Source of the DNA: Hyphomicrobiales bacterium
Lineage (GTDB): Bacteria > Pseudomonadota > Alphaproteobacteria > Rhizobiales > Rhizobiaceae
Direction: 5' to 3'
DNA length: 64,000 bases
NCBI GenBank assembly: GCA_900472675.1
Contig: UCJA01000010.1
Coordinates: forward strand, 248,001-312,000
Shown here: piece by piece, positions 52,362 through 62,459 of the stretch
Layout: every line of letters starts with the position of its first letter
How positions within the stretch are numbered: position 1 is the first letter of the stretch
Translations under genes and position numbers: made by a program
Notes under the pieces: generated by a model
What the model saw: only the letters and a program-made list of their open reading frames with translations
Database searches by the model: none
What the model was told of the DNA's origin: nothing

Positions 52362-55300
52362 ATGCTTTCGGTGGATCCCATGGACACTCTTTCCCAGCCA
52401 AGCCCGTCTTCCGTCTTTGCAAACTTCGCACCGCCCATCCGGCAGCCGTCGAAGCTCAGGCAGGCGATCACCGCCGCCTACCGGCTGCCGGAGACGGAGT
52501 GCATGGCGCCGCTTCTGGAAGCCGCGACACTGTCTGCCGATCTCTCCACCGCAGCCCGGGAAACGGCACGCACGCTGATCCTTGCGCTCCGCGGCAAGCA
52601 CAAGGGCTCGGGCGTCGAGGGCCTGGTGCAGGAATATTCCCTGTCGAGCCAGGAAGGCGTGGCGCTCATGTGCCTTGCGGAAGCGCTGCTGCGCATTCCC
52701 GACACAGCCACCCGCGATGCGCTGATCCGCGACAAGATCGCCGACGGCAACTGGAAGTCGCACATCGGGGAGGGCCGCTCGCTCTTCGTCAACGCCGCCA
52801 CCTGGGGCCTGGTGGTCACCGGCAAGCTCACCTCCACCGTCAACGACCGCAGCCTGACGGCGGCGCTCACCCGTCTCATCGCCCGCTGCGGCGAACCGGT
52901 GATCCGCCGCGGTGTCGATATGGCGATGCGGATGATGGGCGAACAGTTCGTGACCGGTGAAACGATCGAGGAGGCACTGCGCCGTTCGCGCGAGATGGAG
53001 GCACGCGGCTTCCGCTATTCCTACGACATGCTGGGCGAAGCGGCGACCACGGCTGCGGATGCGACCCGCTATTTCCGCGACTACGAGAACGCCATCCATG
53101 CCATCGGCAAGGCATCGGCGGGGCGTGGCATTTATGAAGGGCCGGGCATTTCCATTAAGCTGTCGGCTCTGCATCCGCGCTACAGCCGCTCGCAGGCTGA
53201 GCGGGTGATGGCCGAGCTCCTGCCGCGCGTCAAAGCGCTGGCGGTCATCGCGCGGTCCTACAATATCGGCATCAATATCGATGCGGAGGAAGCAGACCGG
53301 CTGGAGCTGTCGCTGGATCTGCTGGAGGATCTGTGTCTCGATCCGGATCTGTCCGGCTGGGATGGCATCGGCTTCGTGGTGCAGGCCTATGGCAAGCGTT
53401 GCCCCTTCGTGCTCGATTTCATCATCGATCTCGCCCGCCGCTCGAACCGCCGGATCATGGTGCGTCTCGTCAAGGGCGCCTATTGGGACGCCGAGATCAA
53501 GCGCGCCCAGCTGGACGGTCAGACGGGCTTCCCGGTCTTCACCCGCAAGGTGCACACGGACGTCTCCTATATTGCCTGCGCCCGCAAGCTGCTCGCCGAG
53601 ACGGACGTCGTCTTCCCGCAGTTTGCCACCCACAATGCCCAGACGCTGGCCGCGATCTACCAACTGGCCGGGCCGGACTTTAAGGTCGGGGACTACGAGT
53701 TCCAGTGCCTGCATGGCATGGGCGAGCCGCTCTATGACGAGGTCGTCGGCCGCGGCAAGCTGGATCGCCCCTGCCGTATCTATGCGCCGGTCGGCACGCA
53801 CGAGACGCTGCTCGCCTATCTGGTGCGGCGGCTCTTGGAAAACGGCGCCAATTCCTCCTTCGTTCACCGGATCGCCGATCCGAACGTCTCGGTCGACGAG
53901 CTGATCGCCGATCCCGTCACCGTCGTGAAGTCCATGGCTGTGCCGGGCGCCGGACACGAGCAGATCGCGCTTCCGGCGGAGCTTTACGGAAAGGGTCGCC
54001 GCAATTCGCTGGGCCTGGACCTGTCGGACGAAAACGCGCTGGCCGAGATTTCGCAGGCGCTGCGGATGGAAGCCGGCATGCCGCGCACCGCACGGCCGCT
54101 GTTGGCTGATGGTCCTGGTCGAGGAGAAACCCGGCCGGTGCTCAACCCGGCCGACCACGGCGATACCGTGGGCGAGGTGACCGAGACGTCCCTGGAGGAC
54201 GTGGCGAAGGCGGCAAGGCTTGCGATCGCCGGGCAGGCGCAATGGGCAGCCATGCCCTCGACGGAACGTGCCACCTGCCTGGAGCGTGCCGCCGACCTGA
54301 CGGAAGAGCGCATGCCCATGCTGCTCGGGCTTGCCATGCGCGAGGCCGGCAAGTCGCTTCCCAATGCGATCGCCGAAGTGCGCGAGGCCGTGGATTTCCT
54401 GCGCTACTATGCCGAACAGGCGCGCCGTACGCTCGGGGCGGCGCATAAGCCGCTCGGCCCGATCGTCTGCATCAGCCCGTGGAACTTCCCGCTGGCGATC
54501 TTCACTGGCCAGGTGGCGGCAGCGCTCGTGGCTGGTAACCCGGTGCTGGCCAAGCCCGCTGAGGAAACGCCGCTGATCGCGGCACAGGCTGTGGCCATGC
54601 TGCACGAGGCCGGCGTGCCTTCGGGCGCGCTGCAGTTCCTGCCCGGTGACGGCCGCGTTGGTGCTGCCCTGGTGGCGGCTCCGGAAACGGCGGGCGTCAT
54701 GTTCACCGGGTCTACGGATGTCGCGCGGCTGATCCAGAAGGAACTGTCTACGCGTCTTTCCACCTCGGGCCGGCCGATCCCGCTGATTGCCGAAACCGGC
54801 GGCCAGAACGCCATGATCGTCGATTCCTCGGCGCTCGCCGAGCAGGTGGTGGGCGATGTCATTGCCTCCGCCTTCGACAGTGCCGGCCAGCGCTGCTCGG
54901 CGCTGCGTGTGCTCTGCCTGCAGGACGAAGTTGCCGACCGCACGCTTGCGATGCTGAAGGGCGCGCTGGCCGAACTGCGGATCGGCCGAACGGACGAGAT
55001 CTCGGTCGACACAGGTCCCGTCATTACCGCGGAGGCGCAAGGCAATATCAACAGCCATATCGAAAACATGCGCGCACTCGGCCGCAAGGTCGAACAGGTG
55101 GCGCTTCCGGCCGATGCCACAAGGGGCACATTCGTTGCCCCGACCATCATTGAGCTGTCGTCGCTGAAGGATCTGGAGCGCGAAGTCTTCGGCCCGGTGC
55201 TGCATGTCATCCGCTACAAGCGCGAGGATCTCGACCGGCTGATCGACGATATCAACGCGACCGGCTATGGCCTCACCTTCGGTCTGCACACCCGGCTCGA

Positions 55301-56066
55301 CGAGACCGTGGCGCGCGTGACGGGCCGGGTCAAGGCCGGCAATATCTACGTCAATCGCAACATCATCGGTGCCGTGGTCGGCGTGCAGCCCTTCGGCGGC
55401 CGCGGGCTTTCGGGCACGGGTCCGAAGGCGGGTGGGCCGCTCTATATCGGTCGGTTGGTGCAGGTGCCGCCGGTTCCGCCACAGCACAGTTCCGTGCATC
55501 TCGACCCGGCTGCCGTCGATTTCTCCACCTGGCTGCGTGATCGCGGCCATGCCGAAGCTGCCGAGCGTGTGCGCGAAGCCGGCAGCAATTCAGCGCTCGG
55601 GCTTCAGCTCGAGCTGCAGGGGCCGGTCGGCGAAAGGAACCTCTATGCGCTGCATCCGCGCGGGCGGATCCTCGTCGTGCCCCGAACGGAAGAAGGCCTC
55701 ATCGCCCAACTGGGGGCAGTCCTTGCCACCGGCAACTCGGCCGTCGTCGGGGCTGCACCGGAACTGCGTGATGTCTTCGCAAGCCTTCCGGCAAGCGTCT
55801 TCAGCCGCATCAACTGGAACGAGGACTGGACGGCCACGGCGCCCTATGCCGGCGCGCTGCTGGAAGGGGAGGGCGAGGCCCTGCTTCCCCTCCTGAAGCG
55901 GATCGCCGAGCTGCCGGGGCCGCTCGTGCTCACCCAGGCTGCCTCGAGCCAGTCGCTGCGCGAAAATCCGGATGCCTATTGCCTGGCCTGGTTGCTGGAG
56001 GAGGTGTCCACCTCGATCAACACGGCAGCGGCGGGCGGCAACGCCAGCCTGATGGCGATCGGCTGA
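52362..56066 (+). CDS. putA: bifunctional proline dehydrogenase / P5C dehydrogenase
   Basis: Oxidises proline to glutamate in two steps. Residues ~20-480 form the FAD-dependent proline dehydrogenase barrel (GPGISIKLSALHPRYSRSQA, NIGINIDAEEADRLELSLDL, RLVKGAYWDAEIKRAQ). Residues ~560-1030 form the NAD-dependent P5C dehydrogenase (GPIVCISPWNFPLAIFTGQV, catalytic Cys845 in DSAGQRCSALRVL). A C-terminal ~180-residue domain resembles an inactive aldehyde dehydrogenase, as in long PutA proteins. At 1234 residues it lacks the N-terminal ribbon-helix-helix of enteric PutA, so regulation falls to the divergent PutR. Confidence 0.96.
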   Translation: MLSVDPMDTLSQPSPSSVFANFAPPIRQPSKLRQAITAAYRLPETECMAPLLEAATLSADLSTAARETARTLILALRGKHKGSGVEGLVQEYSLSSQEGVALMCLAEALLRIPDTATRDALIRDKIADGNWKSHIGEGRSLFVNAATWGLVVTGKLTSTVNDRSLTAALTRLIARCGEPVIRRGVDMAMRMMGEQFVTGETIEEALRRSREMEARGFRYSYDMLGEAATTAADATRYFRDYENAIHAIGKASAGRGIYEGPGISIKLSALHPRYSRSQAERVMAELLPRVKALAVIARSYNIGINIDAEEADRLELSLDLLEDLCLDPDLSGWDGIGFVVQAYGKRCPFVLDFIIDLARRSNRRIMVRLVKGAYWDAEIKRAQLDGQTGFPVFTRKVHTDVSYIACARKLLAETDVVFPQFATHNAQTLAAIYQLAGPDFKVGDYEFQCLHGMGEPLYDEVVGRGKLDRPCRIYAPVGTHETLLAYLVRRLLENGANSSFVHRIADPNVSVDELIADPVTVVKSMAVPGAGHEQIALPAELYGKGRRNSLGLDLSDENALAEISQALRMEAGMPRTARPLLADGPGRGETRPVLNPADHGDTVGEVTETSLEDVAKAARLAIAGQAQWAAMPSTERATCLERAADLTEERMPMLLGLAMREAGKSLPNAIAEVREAVDFLRYYAEQARRTLGAAHKPLGPIVCISPWNFPLAIFTGQVAAALVAGNPVLAKPAEETPLIAAQAVAMLHEAGVPSGALQFLPGDGRVGAALVAAPETAGVMFTGSTDVARLIQKELSTRLSTSGRPIPLIAETGGQNAMIVDSSALAEQVVGDVIASAFDSAGQRCSALRVLCLQDEVADRTLAMLKGALAELRIGRTDEISVDTGPVITAEAQGNINSHIENMRALGRKVEQVALPADATRGTFVAPTIIELSSLKDLEREVFGPVLHVIRYKREDLDRLIDDINATGYGLTFGLHTRLDETVARVTGRVKAGNIYVNRNIIGAVVGVQPFGGRGLSGTGPKAGGPLYIGRLVQVPPVPPQHSSVHLDPAAVDFSTWLRDRGHAEAAERVREAGSNSALGLQLELQGPVGERNLYALHPRGRILVVPRTEEGLIAQLGAVLATGNSAVVGAAPELRDVFASLPASVFSRINWNEDWTATAPYAGALLEGEGEALLPLLKRIAELPGPLVLTQAASSQSLRENPDAYCLAWLLEEVSTSINTAAAGGNASLMAIG

Positions 56067-56070
56067 GCTG

Positions 56071-56103
56071 AAGGGTCCGGCCGCGGCGCAGCCGGACCCT
56101 TTC
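56071..56103 (+). terminator. rho-independent terminator after putA
   Basis: An 11-base stem (AAGGGTCCGGC / GCCGGACCCTT) with a nine-base loop starts five bases after the putA stop and ends in a short TTT. It separates putA from the arsenic operon. Confidence 0.75.
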
Positions 56104-56138
56104 TCGAACGGCTTGCAGATCGTCCGCACCTGCGCTAG

Positions 56139-56163
56139 TGATCCTTCAACACTTCAAGGATCA
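56139..56163. promoter_or_regulatory. ArsR operator candidate
   Basis: A perfect inverted repeat TGATCCTT-N9-AAGGATCA lies just before the arsR ATG (56171). The centre contains a CTTCAA direct repeat. ArsR-family repressors bind such sites over the promoter and leave on As(III) binding. Confidence 0.65.
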
Positions 56164-56170
56164 TCAAAAC

Positions 56171-56527
56171 ATGGATGAACGCCAGGCATTGTCGTCATTT
56201 GCCGCGCTGTCGCAGCCGACGCGGCTGCATATCGTGCGCATGCTTGTTGTCGCGGGCCCAGCCGGCTTGGCAGCCGGCGCGATCGCGGACAAGGCCGAAG
56301 TCTCCCCCTCGAACGTGTCGTTCCACCTTAAGGAACTGGAGCGCGCCGGGTTGATCAGCCAGCAACGCGAATCCCGCTCGATCATCTACACCGCCAGCTA
56401 CGAGGCGCTTGGCGAGCTGGTGCGTTTCCTGATGGAGGACTGCTGCGCCGGCCATCCCGAGATCTGCGCACCGGCTGCCGAGGTCGCTGCCTGCTGCGCG
56501 CCTACGCCGAAGGAGAGCCTGCAATGA
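56171..56527 (+). CDS. arsR: ArsR-family arsenic-responsive repressor
   Basis: A 118-residue winged-helix repressor: LSQPTRLHIVRMLVVAGP and the recognition helix SPSNVSFHLKELERAGLI. The As(III) ligands are probably the C-terminal cysteines C91, C92 and C99 (EDCCAGHPEIC), as in the Acidithiobacillus-type ArsR, rather than an ELCVCDL motif in the DNA-binding helix; C108/C109 are extra. The ATG at 56171 is chosen because the upstream extension runs through the operator. The end overlaps the next gene by four bases. Confidence 0.92.
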   Translation: MDERQALSSFAALSQPTRLHIVRMLVVAGPAGLAAGAIADKAEVSPSNVSFHLKELERAGLISQQRESRSIIYTASYEALGELVRFLMEDCCAGHPEICAPAAEVAACCAPTPKESLQ

Positions 56528-56985
56528 TCCTGCACGTTGATGCCCATGGGAGCCTGCAGCAGCAACCGTTGAACCGCGCCGATGCTGGCCTGCGCGAGGC
56601 ACTCCAGCTCGCGAACCTGCCGGTCGATGATCTTGACGAGGATGGCCGAAGCTTCTTCCAGTTTGCCCATCAGGGTGAGACCGTGGGTTACGGCGGACTG
56701 GAACTCCATGGCGACCACGCCTTGCTGCGTTCTGTCGTGGTCCTGCCTGCGCAGCGCGGGAAGGGCTATGGCGAGGCGATCACGCAACGCCTGCTCGATC
56801 AGGCAGCAAGGGACGGCGCCTGCAACGTCTATCTGCTGACCGAGTCCGCCACTTCGTTCTTCGAGCACCTCGGCTTTGCCAAGGTCGACCGCGCCACGGC
56901 GCCGGTTGCGATCCTGAAGACCCGCCAGGCCGCGAGCCTCTGCCCGGCTTCGGCGGCACTGCTCGCCAAGTCCACAACAGGCTGA
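56524..56985 (+). CDS. arsN: ArsN-type GNAT acetyltransferase
   Basis: A 153-residue GNAT-fold acetyltransferase with the acetyl-CoA loop PAQRGKGYGEAI and the late strand YLLTESATSFFEHLGF. Genes of this kind in ars operons are called arsN and have been linked to acetylation of arsenic-containing compounds such as arsinothricin. It is coupled to arsR by an ATGA-type overlap. The substrate is inferred from context. Confidence 0.8.
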   Translation: MILHVDAHGSLQQQPLNRADAGLREALQLANLPVDDLDEDGRSFFQFAHQGETVGYGGLELHGDHALLRSVVVLPAQRGKGYGEAITQRLLDQAARDGACNVYLLTESATSFFEHLGFAKVDRATAPVAILKTRQAASLCPASAALLAKSTTG

Positions 56986-56989
56986 AACC

Positions 56990-58030
56990 ATGTCCACCTT
57001 TGAACGCTACCTGACCCTCTGGGTCTTTCTCTGCATCGTGGTTGGCGTGGCGCTCGGGCATGTCATGCCTGCGGTCTTCCAGGCCATCGGCACGGCCGAA
57101 GTGGCCAAGGTCAACCTGCCGGTCGCGGTGCTGATCTGGCTGATGATCATCCCCATGCTGCTGAAGGTGGATTTCGCGTCGCTGCGGCATGTGGGGCGGC
57201 ATTGGCGCGGCATCAGCGTCACGCTCTTCATCAACTGGGCGGTCAAGCCCTTTTCCATGGCGCTGCTCGGCTGGCTGTTCGTGGGCTACCTGTTCCGGTC
57301 CTGGCTCCCGGCCGACCAGATCGACAGCTACATCGCCGGCCTGATCATCCTGGCTGCAGCGCCCTGCACCGCCATGGTCTTCGTCTGGTCGAACCTGACC
57401 AAGGGAGAGCCGCATTTCACCCTCTCCCAGGTCGCGCTCAACGACACCATCATGGTGGTCGCCTTTGCACCCATCGTCGGCCTGCTGCTTGGATTGTCGG
57501 CCATCACCGTGCCCTGGGCGACCCTCGTGCTGTCGGTCTTGCTCTATATCGTCCTGCCGGTCGTCGTGGCGCAGATCCTGCGCCGCCTTGTGGACGTCGA
57601 GCGCCTCGGTGCTCGCCTGCAACCCGTCTCGCTGGTGGCACTGCTGGCGACCCTGGTGCTGCTGTTCGGCTTTCAGGGCGAGCAGATCATCGCCCAGCCC
57701 ATGGTCATTGCGCTTCTGGCCGTGCCGATCCGGATCCAGGTCTATTTCAACTCAGGCCTTGCCTATCTGCTCAACCGGGCGACGGGTGAGGAGCATTGTG
57801 TCGCCGGTCCTTCCGCGCTGATTGGCGCCTCCAACTTCTTCGAACTGGCGGTGGCCGCCGCCATCAGCCTGTTCGGCTTTCATTCCGGGGCAGCGCTTGC
57901 CACCGTCGTCGGCGTCCTCATCGAGGTGCCGGTCATGCTGTCCGTGGTCTGGATCGTCAACCGCAGCAAGGGCTGGTACGAGCGCGGCGCCGCCGTGCAA
58001 TCCAGCGCCGCCACCATCAAGAGGGTCTGA
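56990..58030 (+). CDS. acr3: Acr3-family arsenite efflux permease
   Basis: A ten-segment inner-membrane arsenite exporter of 346 residues. The key Cys126 sits in ILAAAPCTAMVFVWSNLTKG, the conserved transport site, and GASNFFELAVAAAISLFGF is the typical late segment. It follows the arsN-like gene by four bases and precedes arsC by two. It belongs to the Acr3 family, not the ArsB (NhaP-like) family, though such genes are often labelled arsB. Confidence 0.94.
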   Translation: MSTFERYLTLWVFLCIVVGVALGHVMPAVFQAIGTAEVAKVNLPVAVLIWLMIIPMLLKVDFASLRHVGRHWRGISVTLFINWAVKPFSMALLGWLFVGYLFRSWLPADQIDSYIAGLIILAAAPCTAMVFVWSNLTKGEPHFTLSQVALNDTIMVVAFAPIVGLLLGLSAITVPWATLVLSVLLYIVLPVVVAQILRRLVDVERLGARLQPVSLVALLATLVLLFGFQGEQIIAQPMVIALLAVPIRIQVYFNSGLAYLLNRATGEEHCVAGPSALIGASNFFELAVAAAISLFGFHSGAALATVVGVLIEVPVMLSVVWIVNRSKGWYERGAAVQSSAATIKRV

Positions 58031-58032
58031 AT

Positions 58033-58455
58033 ATGGACGTGACCATCTACCACAATCCCGCCTGCGGCACGTCGCGCAACACGCTGGAGATGATCCGCAA
58101 TGCCGGCATCGAGCCTGTTGTCATCGAATATCTCACGACCCCGCCGGGCCGCGCGGAACTGGTCAGGATGATCGCTGACGCGGGCCTGACCGTCCGCCAG
58201 GCGATCCGCGAAAAGGGCACGCCCTATGCGGAGCTGGGTCTCGACAACCTGGAGCTTGCCGACGACGATCTTCTCGACGCCATGCTGAAGGATCCGATCC
58301 TGATCAACCGTCCTTTCGTCGTGACGCCCATGGGCACCCGTCTCGCGCGCCCTTCGGAGCGGGTGCTGGAAATCCTGCCGGAAACCCACCGCGGGCCGTT
58401 CGTGAAGGAGGACGGAGAGCAGGTGCTCGACGCCGAGGGCAAGCGCATTGTCTGA
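58033..58455 (+). CDS. arsC: arsenate reductase, glutaredoxin type
   Basis: Reduces arsenate to arsenite with glutaredoxin/glutathione. 140 residues with catalytic Cys11 in [20 protein letters not shown] and the Arg residues for oxyanion binding in [18 protein letters not shown]. The ATG at 58033 is used; the longer frame lies in acr3. Its stop overlaps the arsH TTG start by eight bases. Confidence 0.95.
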   Translation: MDVTIYHNPACGTSRNTLEMIRNAGIEPVVIEYLTTPPGRAELVRMIADAGLTVRQAIREKGTPYAELGLDNLELADDDLLDAMLKDPILINRPFVVTPMGTRLARPSERVLEILPETHRGPFVKEDGEQVLDAEGKRIV

Positions 58456-59155
58456 CTTGCTAGCCGTATGTCCGGAGCATCTCCGCCAGCCGGATTTGGA
58501 CGCGCTGCGTCCGCCGGTCTCGACCCACAAGCCGCGGATCCTGATCCTCTACGGCTCCCTTCGCGCCGTGTCCTACAGCCGCCTGCTGGCCCAGGAAGCC
58601 GGCCGCCTGCTGGAGCATCTTGGGTGCGAGGTGAAGATCTTCGATCCCGCCGGGCTGCCGCTTCCGGACACCGAACCGGTAAGCCATCCCAAGGTGCAGG
58701 AACTTCGAGCCCTGTCCGCCTGGTCCGAAGGCCAGGTCTGGGTGAGCCCGGAGCGTCACGGCGCGATGACCGGTATCATGAAGGCGCAGATCGACTGGAT
58801 CCCGCTGTCCGTTGGCTCGGTGCGGCCGACTCAGGGCAAGACGCTGGCGGTCATGCAGGTCTCGGGCGGTTCGCAATCGTTCAACGCGGTCAACCAACTG
58901 CGCGTCCTTGGCCGCTGGATGCGGATGATCACCATCCCCAACCAGTCCTCGGTCGCCAAGGCGTTCCAGGAGTTCGACGCAGACGGCCGCATGAAGGCTT
59001 CGGCCTATTACGACCGCGTCGTCGATGTCTGCGAGGAACTGGTGAAGTTTACGCTGCTCACCCGCGATGCTTCGTCCTATCTGACCGACCGCTACAGCGA
59101 GCGGAAAGAAGACGCGGAAAAGCTGGAGCAACGCGTGAGCCTGAAAACGCTATGA
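58448..59155 (+). CDS. arsH: ArsH NADPH-dependent FMN reductase
   Basis: A 235-residue flavodoxin-like oxidoreductase that oxidises trivalent organoarsenicals and protects against them. [20 protein letters not shown] is the FMN phosphate loop and [20 protein letters not shown] the signature of ArsH. The start is a TTG at 58448, with GAGGG eight bases upstream and no nearby ATG in frame. It overlaps arsC and the MFS gene, so the operon is tightly coupled. Confidence 0.94.
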   Translation: MSDLLAVCPEHLRQPDLDALRPPVSTHKPRILILYGSLRAVSYSRLLAQEAGRLLEHLGCEVKIFDPAGLPLPDTEPVSHPKVQELRALSAWSEGQVWVSPERHGAMTGIMKAQIDWIPLSVGSVRPTQGKTLAVMQVSGGSQSFNAVNQLRVLGRWMRMITIPNQSSVAKAFQEFDADGRMKASAYYDRVVDVCEELVKFTLLTRDASSYLTDRYSERKEDAEKLEQRVSLKTL

Positions 59156-60354
59156 CGGAACGCGTCCCGACGGCGGCCATTTGTGTTCTCGGGCTGACCC
59201 AGATCATCGGCTACGGCACCCTCTATTACAGCTTCAGCCTGCTTGCGCCCGGAATGGCGGCGTCGCTGGCCTGGCCGATGGAGTGGGTGTTCGGCGCCTT
59301 CTCGGTGGCGCTTCTGGTGGGCGGGCTGACGGCGCCCTGGCTCGGCCGCGCGATCGATCGCATCGGCGCAGGGCGGGTGATGGTCCTCGGATCCGCCCTT
59401 GCGGCACTGGCGCTGCTTGGCTGTGCCCTGGCACCCGGCCGGCCGGCCTTCGTTCTCGCCCTCGTTGTTACCGAGGTCGCGGCCAACTTTGTGCAATACG
59501 GGGCCGCCTTTGCGCTCCTGGTGCAGATCCGGCCGCAGGTTGCCCAGCGCAGCATCACCTACCTGACGCTGATCGCCGGCTTCGCCTCGACGATCTTCTG
59601 GCCGGTCACCAGCTTCCTGGCCACGCAGCTCTCCTGGCAGCAGGTCTATATCGTCTTTGCGCTGCTTAACCTTCTCGTCTGCCTGCCGTTGCACGGTTGG
59701 CTCGCCTTCACCACGCGTCCCGGCCGGCGGGCAGACGCTCCGGCGCCGACGCCGCTTCCGGGGCGTCTCCATCCGGATCTGCGGCCACTCGGCTTCGTCC
59801 TGATGCTCGCCGGCTTCTGCCTGCAGTCGCTGGTCAGCGCCGCCGTGCTGGTGCACATGGTGCCGCTCTTGTCGGGGCTGGGGCTCGGCGCAAGTGCTGC
59901 CCTGGTCGGCACGCTGTTCGGCCCGTCCCAGGTGATGAGCCGTCTCGTCAACATGCTGTTCGGGCGCGGTCTGTCGCCGATCAACCTCGCCGTCCTGTCG
60001 GCGGTTCTCATTCCGGCTGGCGTGGCCGTTCTGGTAGCGACGGCGCCCTCGACGCTCGGAGCCATGGGCTTTGCCGTCATCTTCGGCATGGGCAACGGCC
60101 TCTTCAGCATCGTTGCCGGCACGCTGCCGCTCACCCTTTTCGGCAGCGACGGCTATGGCAGCCGTCAGGGAAAGCTGATGTCGGCGCGTCTCATCCTGGC
60201 AGCGGTCGCTCCCTTCGTGCTGGCACTAGGGATGGAGCGCTTCGGCATTACCGCCTCGCTCTCCCTCGTGGTGGCGCTGGGCGCGCTCGGTTGCTGCGCC
60301 TTCCTCGCCATCGGCATGCTGGTCCGCCGGCACGGGGCTGCAATAAGCGTTTAG
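59152..60354 (+). CDS. MFS transporter in the arsenic operon
   Basis: A major facilitator of 400 residues and about 12 membrane segments, starting ATGA-coupled to arsH. An A-loop-like [20 protein letters not shown] is seen after segment 2. MFS genes in ars operons include ArsK (arsenite, antimonite and trivalent organoarsenical efflux, described in Agrobacterium) and ArsJ (paired with a GAPDH gene). No GAPDH gene is here, so an ArsK-like or other efflux role is more likely. It converges with the EthD-like gene, overlapping by four bases. Confidence 0.85.
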   Translation: MTERVPTAAICVLGLTQIIGYGTLYYSFSLLAPGMAASLAWPMEWVFGAFSVALLVGGLTAPWLGRAIDRIGAGRVMVLGSALAALALLGCALAPGRPAFVLALVVTEVAANFVQYGAAFALLVQIRPQVAQRSITYLTLIAGFASTIFWPVTSFLATQLSWQQVYIVFALLNLLVCLPLHGWLAFTTRPGRRADAPAPTPLPGRLHPDLRPLGFVLMLAGFCLQSLVSAAVLVHMVPLLSGLGLGASAALVGTLFGPSQVMSRLVNMLFGRGLSPINLAVLSAVLIPAGVAVLVATAPSTLGAMGFAVIFGMGNGLFSIVAGTLPLTLFGSDGYGSRQGKLMSARLILAAVAPFVLALGMERFGITASLSLVVALGALGCCAFLAIGMLVRRHGAAISV

Positions 60355-60674
60355 CCCGGCGCCAGGTCGAACACGTGGTGGTGGATGTGGCCATCGAACA
60401 TGGCGAGCAGGCCTTTCGTCGCCTCCCGGCTTTCGTAGCGGATCGGTGAATCGAGCGCCTCGGCCAGGGCTTCGCGGCTCTCGTACATGGTGGAGAGCGC
60501 CATGGGGTAGGGCGGTGCACCCTCGTCCCGCTCGAGATTATAGAGGACGCGCACCTCGCGGATGCCTGGGAAGGCGAGCCACATGGGCATCAGGGTTTCG
60601 GTCACGTAGGCACGGAAGGCCTCTTCCTTGCCCGCGTGGATGCTGCCCTCGAAGAAGGCCTGTCGGATGATCAT
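60351..60674 (-). CDS. EthD-like small dimeric barrel protein
   Basis: A 107-residue protein starting MIIRQAFFEGSIHAGKEEAF, with two beta-alpha-beta units and a His-rich end (GHIHHHVFDL). It resembles the EthD/dimeric alpha-beta barrel group, whose members are small oxidoreductase-related or binding proteins. It is the last gene of a leftward operon and starts 13 bases after the hydroxyacid dehydrogenase stop. The function is not known. Confidence 0.72.
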   Translation of the reverse strand: MIIRQAFFEGSIHAGKEEAFRAYVTETLMPMWLAFPGIREVRVLYNLERDEGAPPYPMALSTMYESREALAEALDSPIRYESREATKGLLAMFDGHIHHHVFDLAPG

Positions 60675-60687
60675 GAAAAGCCTCGGC

Positions 60688-61629
60688 TCAGTTGACGGTG
60701 GTCGGCGGCTTCTGGCCGGCGAAGTGGGCGGCCAGGTTCGACAGCACGAGTTCGCCCATCGCCATGCGCGTCTCCAGCGTGGCACTGCCCTGGTGCGGCA
60801 TCAGAACGGTGTTCGGCGCAGTGAAGAACTCCTTGCGGATGTTGGGCTCGCCGACGAAGACATCGAGGCCGGCGCCGCCGATCGTGCCGTCGTTGAGGGC
60901 CGAGAGCAGTGCGTCCTCGTCGATCACCGTGCCGCGGGCAATGTTGATGATCACGCCTTTCGGTCCGAGCGCTTTCAGCATCTCGGCATCGACGATGTTC
61001 TTGGTCTCAGCTGTCGCAGCAATGATGACGCAGAGTACGTCGCTATCTTCCGCGAGAGCCACCGGCGTGGGGCAGGAGATCCAGTTGGTGTCCTTTACCG
61101 GAGAGCGGTTCCAGTAGCGCACCGACATGCCGAAGGCTTCGGCGCGCCGGCCGAAGGCCTTGCCGATCTGGCCAAGGCCGAGAATGCCGAGCTTCTTGCC
61201 CTTGGGGCTGGTGGCGAGCGGGAAGGGATCATTGCCCCAGCGGCCGTCGCGCACATAGGCATCGCCTTTGGCAATGTGGCGCAGAAGGGCGAGCATCAGG
61301 CTGATCCCGAGATCGGCAACGTCGTCCGTCAGCACGCCGGCGGTGATGGCTACGTCGACGTTGCGGCTACGGGCATGGGCAAGGTCGATCCGGTCGGTGC
61401 CGACGCCGTTGACCGAGACGACGCCGAGGTTCGGCAGCTTGTCGATCCACTCGTTGGTGATGCCGGTTCCGCCGCCGGTGACGACGCCGCGGATGTTTGG
61501 CAACGCGGCCTCGATCGCCGCAGCCTCGGATGGTTCATACAGGCGGTGGACCGTGTAGTCGGCCTCGAGCCTCTCATCGAAAGGCTTCATGATCGGTTCG
61601 ATCAGCAGGATCTCTGGCTTCATCTTCAA
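60688..61629 (-). CDS. D-isomer-specific 2-hydroxyacid dehydrogenase
   Basis: An NAD(P)-dependent enzyme for 2-hydroxy- or 2-oxoacids, of the glyoxylate/hydroxypyruvate reductase kind. The Rossmann motif is LGILGLGQIGKAFGRRAEAF; the catalytic Arg is in NIARGTVIDEDALL, the Glu in LDVFVGEPN and the His in LMPHQGSATLETR. 313 residues, normal length. It lies between the ABC ATPase gene (22 bases) and the EthD-like gene, so it may act on an acid derived from the imported substrate. Confidence 0.9.
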   Translation of the reverse strand: MKMKPEILLIEPIMKPFDERLEADYTVHRLYEPSEAAAIEAALPNIRGVVTGGGTGITNEWIDKLPNLGVVSVNGVGTDRIDLAHARSRNVDVAITAGVLTDDVADLGISLMLALLRHIAKGDAYVRDGRWGNDPFPLATSPKGKKLGILGLGQIGKAFGRRAEAFGMSVRYWNRSPVKDTNWISCPTPVALAEDSDVLCVIIAATAETKNIVDAEMLKALGPKGVIINIARGTVIDEDALLSALNDGTIGGAGLDVFVGEPNIRKEFFTAPNTVLMPHQGSATLETRMAMGELVLSNLAAHFAGQKPPTTVN

Positions 61630-61651
61630 AATTCCATCGTGAAAGGGCCGA

Positions 61652-62431
61652 TCAGGAAATCTGGCCGAGGAAGGTTTTCAAGCGCTCGTTCTGCGGGTTG
61701 CCGAAGAAGGCATCCGGCGTACCCATTTCAAGGATCTCGCCGCGGTCCATGAAGATGACACGGTCGGCAACCTGCCGGGCAAACCCCATCTCGTGGGTGA
61801 CGCACAGCATGGTCATGCCTTCGCTGGCAAGATCGATCATCGTGTCGAGCACTTCCTTGACCATTTCCGGGTCGAGCGCGGAGGTCGGCTCGTCGAACAG
61901 CATGATCTTCGGGTTCATGCAGAGCGCCCGGGCAATTGCCACGCGCTGCTGCTGCCCGCCGGAGAGCTGAGCCGGATACTTGTCCGCCTGCTCCGGAATG
62001 CGCACCCGCTCCAGGTATTTACGGGCCGTCGTCTCTGCCTCGGCGCGCGAAACGCCGCGGACTTTCATGGGTGCCAGCGTGCAGTTCTCCAGCACCGTCA
62101 TGTGCGGAAACAGATTGAACTGCTGGAAGACCATGCCGGTCTCCTGCCGCACCAGATCGACGTTCTTCTTCGATCCGGTCAGGTCGTAGCCATCGACCAC
62201 GATCCGCCCGTCACGAATGGTCTCGAGTTGGTTGATGCAGCGGATCAGCGTCGACTTGCCAGAGCCGGACGGCCCGCAGATGACGATCCGCTCGCCGCGC
62301 TGCACGGAAAGCTCGATATTCTTCAGGGCGTGGAAGGCGCCATACCACTTGTTGACGCCCTCCATCCTGACTGCGAGGTCCGGTGACCCCCGCATGTCCG
62401 CGGCCGCGGCGCCTGCCGTTACATCAGTCAT
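61652..62431 (-). CDS. amino-acid-type ABC importer, ATPase
   Basis: A GlnQ/HisP-type ATPase: Walker [19 protein letters not shown], signature [20 protein letters not shown], Walker [15 protein letters not shown]. The ATG at 62431 has AGGGAG seven bases upstream; the ATG at 62452 is less likely. It is 28 bases after the binding-protein stop. Confidence 0.92.
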   Translation of the reverse strand: MTDVTAGAAAADMRGSPDLAVRMEGVNKWYGAFHALKNIELSVQRGERIVICGPSGSGKSTLIRCINQLETIRDGRIVVDGYDLTGSKKNVDLVRQETGMVFQQFNLFPHMTVLENCTLAPMKVRGVSRAEAETTARKYLERVRIPEQADKYPAQLSGGQQQRVAIARALCMNPKIMLFDEPTSALDPEMVKEVLDTMIDLASEGMTMLCVTHEMGFARQVADRVIFMDRGEILEMGTPDAFFGNPQNERLKTFLGQIS

Positions 62432-62459
62432 GCGAGAACTCCCTTCATCCACCTTATAC

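Noticed and set aside
51627..55550. Open frame of 1307 codons antisense to putA
   Set aside because: It runs opposite a clear PutA and also across the putR gene. Its product is Arg/His/Gln-rich with no domain, as expected for the antisense frame of a GC-rich gene.
58468..59151. Upstream part of the long frame that contains the MFS gene
   Set aside because: It is arsH read in another frame. The MFS protein starts at the ATG coupled to the arsH stop.
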